A stretch of DNA of 16,921 bases, from positions 1 through 16,921 of the forward strand of contig JALUZN010000502.1 in the NCBI GenBank assembly GCA_027011835.1, read 5' to 3'. This DNA is from Draconibacterium sp. (GTDB taxonomy: Bacteria; Bacteroidota; Bacteroidia; Bacteroidales; Prolixibacteraceae). Below are positions 14,771 to 16,921 of the stretch, in pieces; position 1 is the first letter of the stretch; each line of letters opens with the position of its first letter. The notes beneath the pieces are model-generated. The model saw only the letters and a list, made by a program, of their open reading frames with translations. It searched no databases and was not told where the DNA came from. The translations under genes were made by a program, and so were the position numbers.

Positions 14771-16114
14771 TTAAAATTTCATTTCCCAACCTTTTTCATA
14801 CTCACGCGACCACAATTTTTTTGCTTTTCTATCGCCAATAATATGACCATTTTCCGGATTAATTTCCAACGAGTGCCCCACACGCTGGGCAATATTTCCA
14901 AGCTGAACAAGCAACGTGCTTTTATACCCCGAATGAACACCCGCGGCTAATGGTTCGCCTTTTAAGATGTTATTAAATAAATTCTGAATATGCAAAGCAT
15001 CGAGTTGGCTGGCAGGATTAGCAAGGTCGCGAGGATTAATTTCAACCTCATTTTTCACCTCTTTAACCAGCTTGTTTTTAAGATCATATATTTTATAATC
15101 GTTACCACCGTTCATAACCATTGCACCTTCGTCGCAATAAAAAACAACACCAACAGAACTACCTTCCACATATCTGCCATTGCAACTACGTCCTTCCCAA
15201 GTCATTATCATATCATTTTCGAAATCGAGATTTATGACCTGTGTATCGGGTGTTTCCCAGTCATCTTTATAACGATACCGGCCGCCATTCGAGCTCACTT
15301 TTACCGGATAATCGACACCCATTCCCCAACGCAATAAATCAACCATGTGGGTTCCGTTATTTAAAGCTTCACCAGTTCCCCAATGCCAGCGCCAATGCCA
15401 TTTATAATGAACAATGTTGTCTTTATAATCTTTTCGGGGAGCCGGGCCTTGCCATAAATCCCAGTTTAGCCAATCGGGAACATCAACAACTTTACCAATT
15501 CCAATTGAAGGGCGATTGTTTGTGTACCAGCCTTTTCCAAAATAGGGACGGCCAATTACTCCTTTTTTCAACTCGTTAATTCCCTCAATAACATTTGGCC
15601 ACGACCTTCTCTGATTACCCATTTGAACCGATTTTTTATAATAATCAGAAGCTCTTACAAGCATCTCTCCTTCGGCCGGATTATGACTTACCGGCTTTTC
15701 GACATATACATGCTTACCGGCCTGCAAGGCAAGAAGAGCTGCCGGAGCATGCCAATGGTCGGGCGTGGCAATTACCATCAAATCCACATCTTTATTTTCG
15801 AGCGACTTTCTAAAATCTCCAAACTCTTCAGGTTTTGTCCCCTGTATTTTCGCAACGTTTGCTGCTGCTTTTTTTGAAGCGCGCGTGTCAACATCGCAAA
15901 TATGAATGACATCGCACTCTTGCTGAAATGCAAAATTTGCCGACAAGGCATACCCTCTTGAATTTACCCCCATTACCGAAGCCCGAATCTTGTCGTTCGC
16001 TCCAATTATGTTTTTGTAACTTGCAGCACTAAATCCCGGAAGTGCACCTCCAATAACAAGTGCAGAAGAGACTGTTGCTGATTTTTTAATAAAATCCCTA
16101 CGTGATTTGCTCAT
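14771..16114 (-). CDS. Tat-exported Gfo/Idh/MocA family protein, long type, 447 aa
   Basis: A Gfo/Idh/MocA protein with a clear Tat signal (SRRDFIKKSATVSSALVIGG, 4-23). The Rossmann region runs ASVMGVNSRG (45-54) with ICDVD (72-76) ending the second strand; VYVEKPVSHN (136-145) gives the catalytic Glu139-Lys140-Pro141; GTHMVDLLRW (254-263) supplies the second active-site His256 and Asp259. The WHWRWHWGTGEALNNGTH run (239-256) is typical of the Bacteroidota/Planctomycetes exported subfamily, which also has the long C-terminal beta domain seen here. It presumably performs NAD-dependent chemistry on a sugar or cyclitol in the periplasm. It is not a clear GH109: the diagnostic blocks I remember for that family are absent. 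It sits 23 bases after the LacI-type gene and 10 before the shorter Gfo/Idh gene. Confidence 0.92.
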   Translation of the reverse strand: MSKSRRDFIKKSATVSSALVIGGALPGFSAASYKNIIGANDKIRASVMGVNSRGYALSANFAFQQECDVIHICDVDTRASKKAAANVAKIQGTKPEEFGDFRKSLENKDVDLMVIATPDHWHAPAALLALQAGKHVYVEKPVSHNPAEGEMLVRASDYYKKSVQMGNQRRSWPNVIEGINELKKGVIGRPYFGKGWYTNNRPSIGIGKVVDVPDWLNWDLWQGPAPRKDYKDNIVHYKWHWRWHWGTGEALNNGTHMVDLLRWGMGVDYPVKVSSNGGRYRYKDDWETPDTQVINLDFENDMIMTWEGRSCNGRYVEGSSVGVVFYCDEGAMVMNGGNDYKIYDLKNKLVKEVKNEVEINPRDLANPASQLDALHIQNLFNNILKGEPLAAGVHSGYKSTLLVQLGNIAQRVGHSLEINPENGHIIGDRKAKKLWSREYEKGWEMKF

Positions 16115-16137
16115 TAGTTTATGTTTTAGTTTATACT

Positions 16138-16921
16138 TTAAATTTGCGAATAAAAATCAATATAAAAATTTACGTTCTCCTTAATAATAATGTCGAGTGG
16201 TACATACTGAATTTTCACAGGGTTTTCTTTATAAATAAATAGTTTGAACAATGTTTGTAAAGCTCTGTACCCTTGCTGTACAGGACTTTGAGATATTACA
16301 TAATCAATTCCACCCAACTTTAACCCATCTATATTTCCTTTTACCAGGTCGAATCCGACAACACGTATGTTTAACTCGTGCAGGGTATGAAATTCAGCAA
16401 CTAGGTGAGCTTCCGAATTTGTTACAAAAACCCCCGCAATCTCTTTATTATTAATATAAAATTTAGTTAACTCTCTGAATACAACCTCTTTACCGGTTGA
16501 ATTTATCGTCAGAATTTGAATATGACTTCCATTAATTCCTTTTTGTGTATAGTAGTTTCTGAATCCGGCTTCAATCTGTCTTAATGCCGAAGAATTTTCA
16601 ATTCCCTTAAACATATTCAGAATAAGTACCTTTTCATTAGAGCGAATAACACTTTTTAAAAGTCGGGCGGCTATAAAACCACTCTGCTTTACATCGGGAC
16701 CGATGTATGATAAACTATCCAATTCGGGGATATTAGAATCGATAAAAACATAAGGTATGTTTCTCTCCTTCAATTTTTCAACAAAAAGAGAACTTTCTTT
16801 TGTAAAAAGAGGAGCAAGAATAACTCCATCGGGATTTAATTCTAAAATTGAATTTGTTTGCGCAATAAAAGAACTTTCGTCGAAAAGATTGAAAAAATAC
16901 CTTTTGGTAATTATTCCAAAA
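16138..16921 (-). CDS. LacI-type sugar-responsive regulator, C-terminal part; 5' end beyond right edge
   Basis: About 260 residues of a periplasmic-binding-protein-like sugar sensor domain, open to the right edge without a start. A TTG at 16773 is only an internal Leu codon, since the frame continues upstream with GIITKRYFFNLFDESSF and NPDGVILAPLF. Landmarks are YIGPDVKQSGFIAARLL, GVFVTNSEA, VVGFDLVKGNIDGLKLG and the tail YVPLDIIIKENVNFY, as in Bacteroidota LacI regulators. The helix-turn-helix is off-window, so a free sugar-binding protein is not strictly excluded. It is followed in the same direction by the two exported Gfo/Idh genes, which it may control. Confidence 0.82.
   Translation of the reverse strand, partial: FGIITKRYFFNLFDESSFIAQTNSILELNPDGVILAPLFTKESSLFVEKLKERNIPYVFIDSNIPELDSLSYIGPDVKQSGFIAARLLKSVIRSNEKVLILNMFKGIENSSALRQIEAGFRNYYTQKGINGSHIQILTINSTGKEVVFRELTKFYINNKEIAGVFVTNSEAHLVAEFHTLHELNIRVVGFDLVKGNIDGLKLGGIDYVISQSPVQQGYRALQTLFKLFIYKENPVKIQYVPLDIIIKENVNFYIDFYSQI

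Noticed and set aside
14771..16114. GH109 alpha-N-acetylgalactosaminidase
   Set aside because: It shares the Tat signal and fold, but the motifs around EKP and GTHMVD are those of general Gfo/Idh/MocA proteins and not the GH109 blocks I remember.
16771..16773. A start codon at 16773 for the LacI-type gene
   Set aside because: It is a TTG inside a frame that continues open to the right edge and encodes typical sensor-domain sequence, so the gene is partial and has no start here.

Overview
The window looks like chromosome of an AT-rich, probably anaerobic or microaerophilic member of the Bacteroidota (inferred, not proven; my guess is the Marinilabiliales/Prolixibacteraceae). The hints are near-absence of Shine-Dalgarno sequences, TAnnTTTG-type promoter boxes, Tat-exported Gfo/Idh/MocA proteins, an SPII-lipoprotein GH95 enzyme and a LacI-type protein with a Bacteroidota-like C-terminus. 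No tRNA, rRNA, CRISPR array, insertion sequence or phage gene was seen.

Region 1 (1-6276, minus strand) is one tightly packed operon for the membrane arm of a hybrid Mrp antiporter / complex I-like machine. In transcription order it is MrpE, MrpF, MrpG, an MbhD-like DUF4040 protein, an MbhE-MrpB fusion, MrpC, a first MrpD/NuoN-like subunit, a second larger NuoL-like subunit, and a NuoH-like subunit cut by the left edge. This order, with two antiporter-like subunits followed directly by the NuoH-like one and with E and F fused, is what I remember for the archaeal MBX/MBS (ferredoxin:sulfane-sulfur reductase) operon rather than the MBH hydrogenase operon. The peripheral subunits that would decide its substrate lie beyond the left edge.

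Region 2 (6277-8660) starts with a 660-base divergent intergenic region holding candidate promoters in both directions and a long imperfect inverted repeat. A sulfide:quinone oxidoreductase-like flavoprotein with all three family cysteines follows, then a four-copy heptamer repeat, an unlisted 52-residue ORF and a perfect 14-bp bidirectional terminator. Sulfur chemistry at the SQR and an MBS-like complex back to back suggest a sulfur redox module, but this is inference.

Region 3 (8662-16921) is a periplasmic carbohydrate/redox neighbourhood. A GH95 alpha-L-fucosidase-type lipoprotein (minus) is divergent from a Tat-exported DUF362 protein and a NapH-NapG-like fusion carrying six cysteine quartets for 4Fe-4S clusters (plus strand, probable two-gene operon). 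These converge on a minus-strand set of two Tat-exported Gfo/Idh/MocA proteins behind a LacI-type protein cut by the right edge. The DUF362 / NapHG pair has no assigned function that I know and is the most obscure system in the window.
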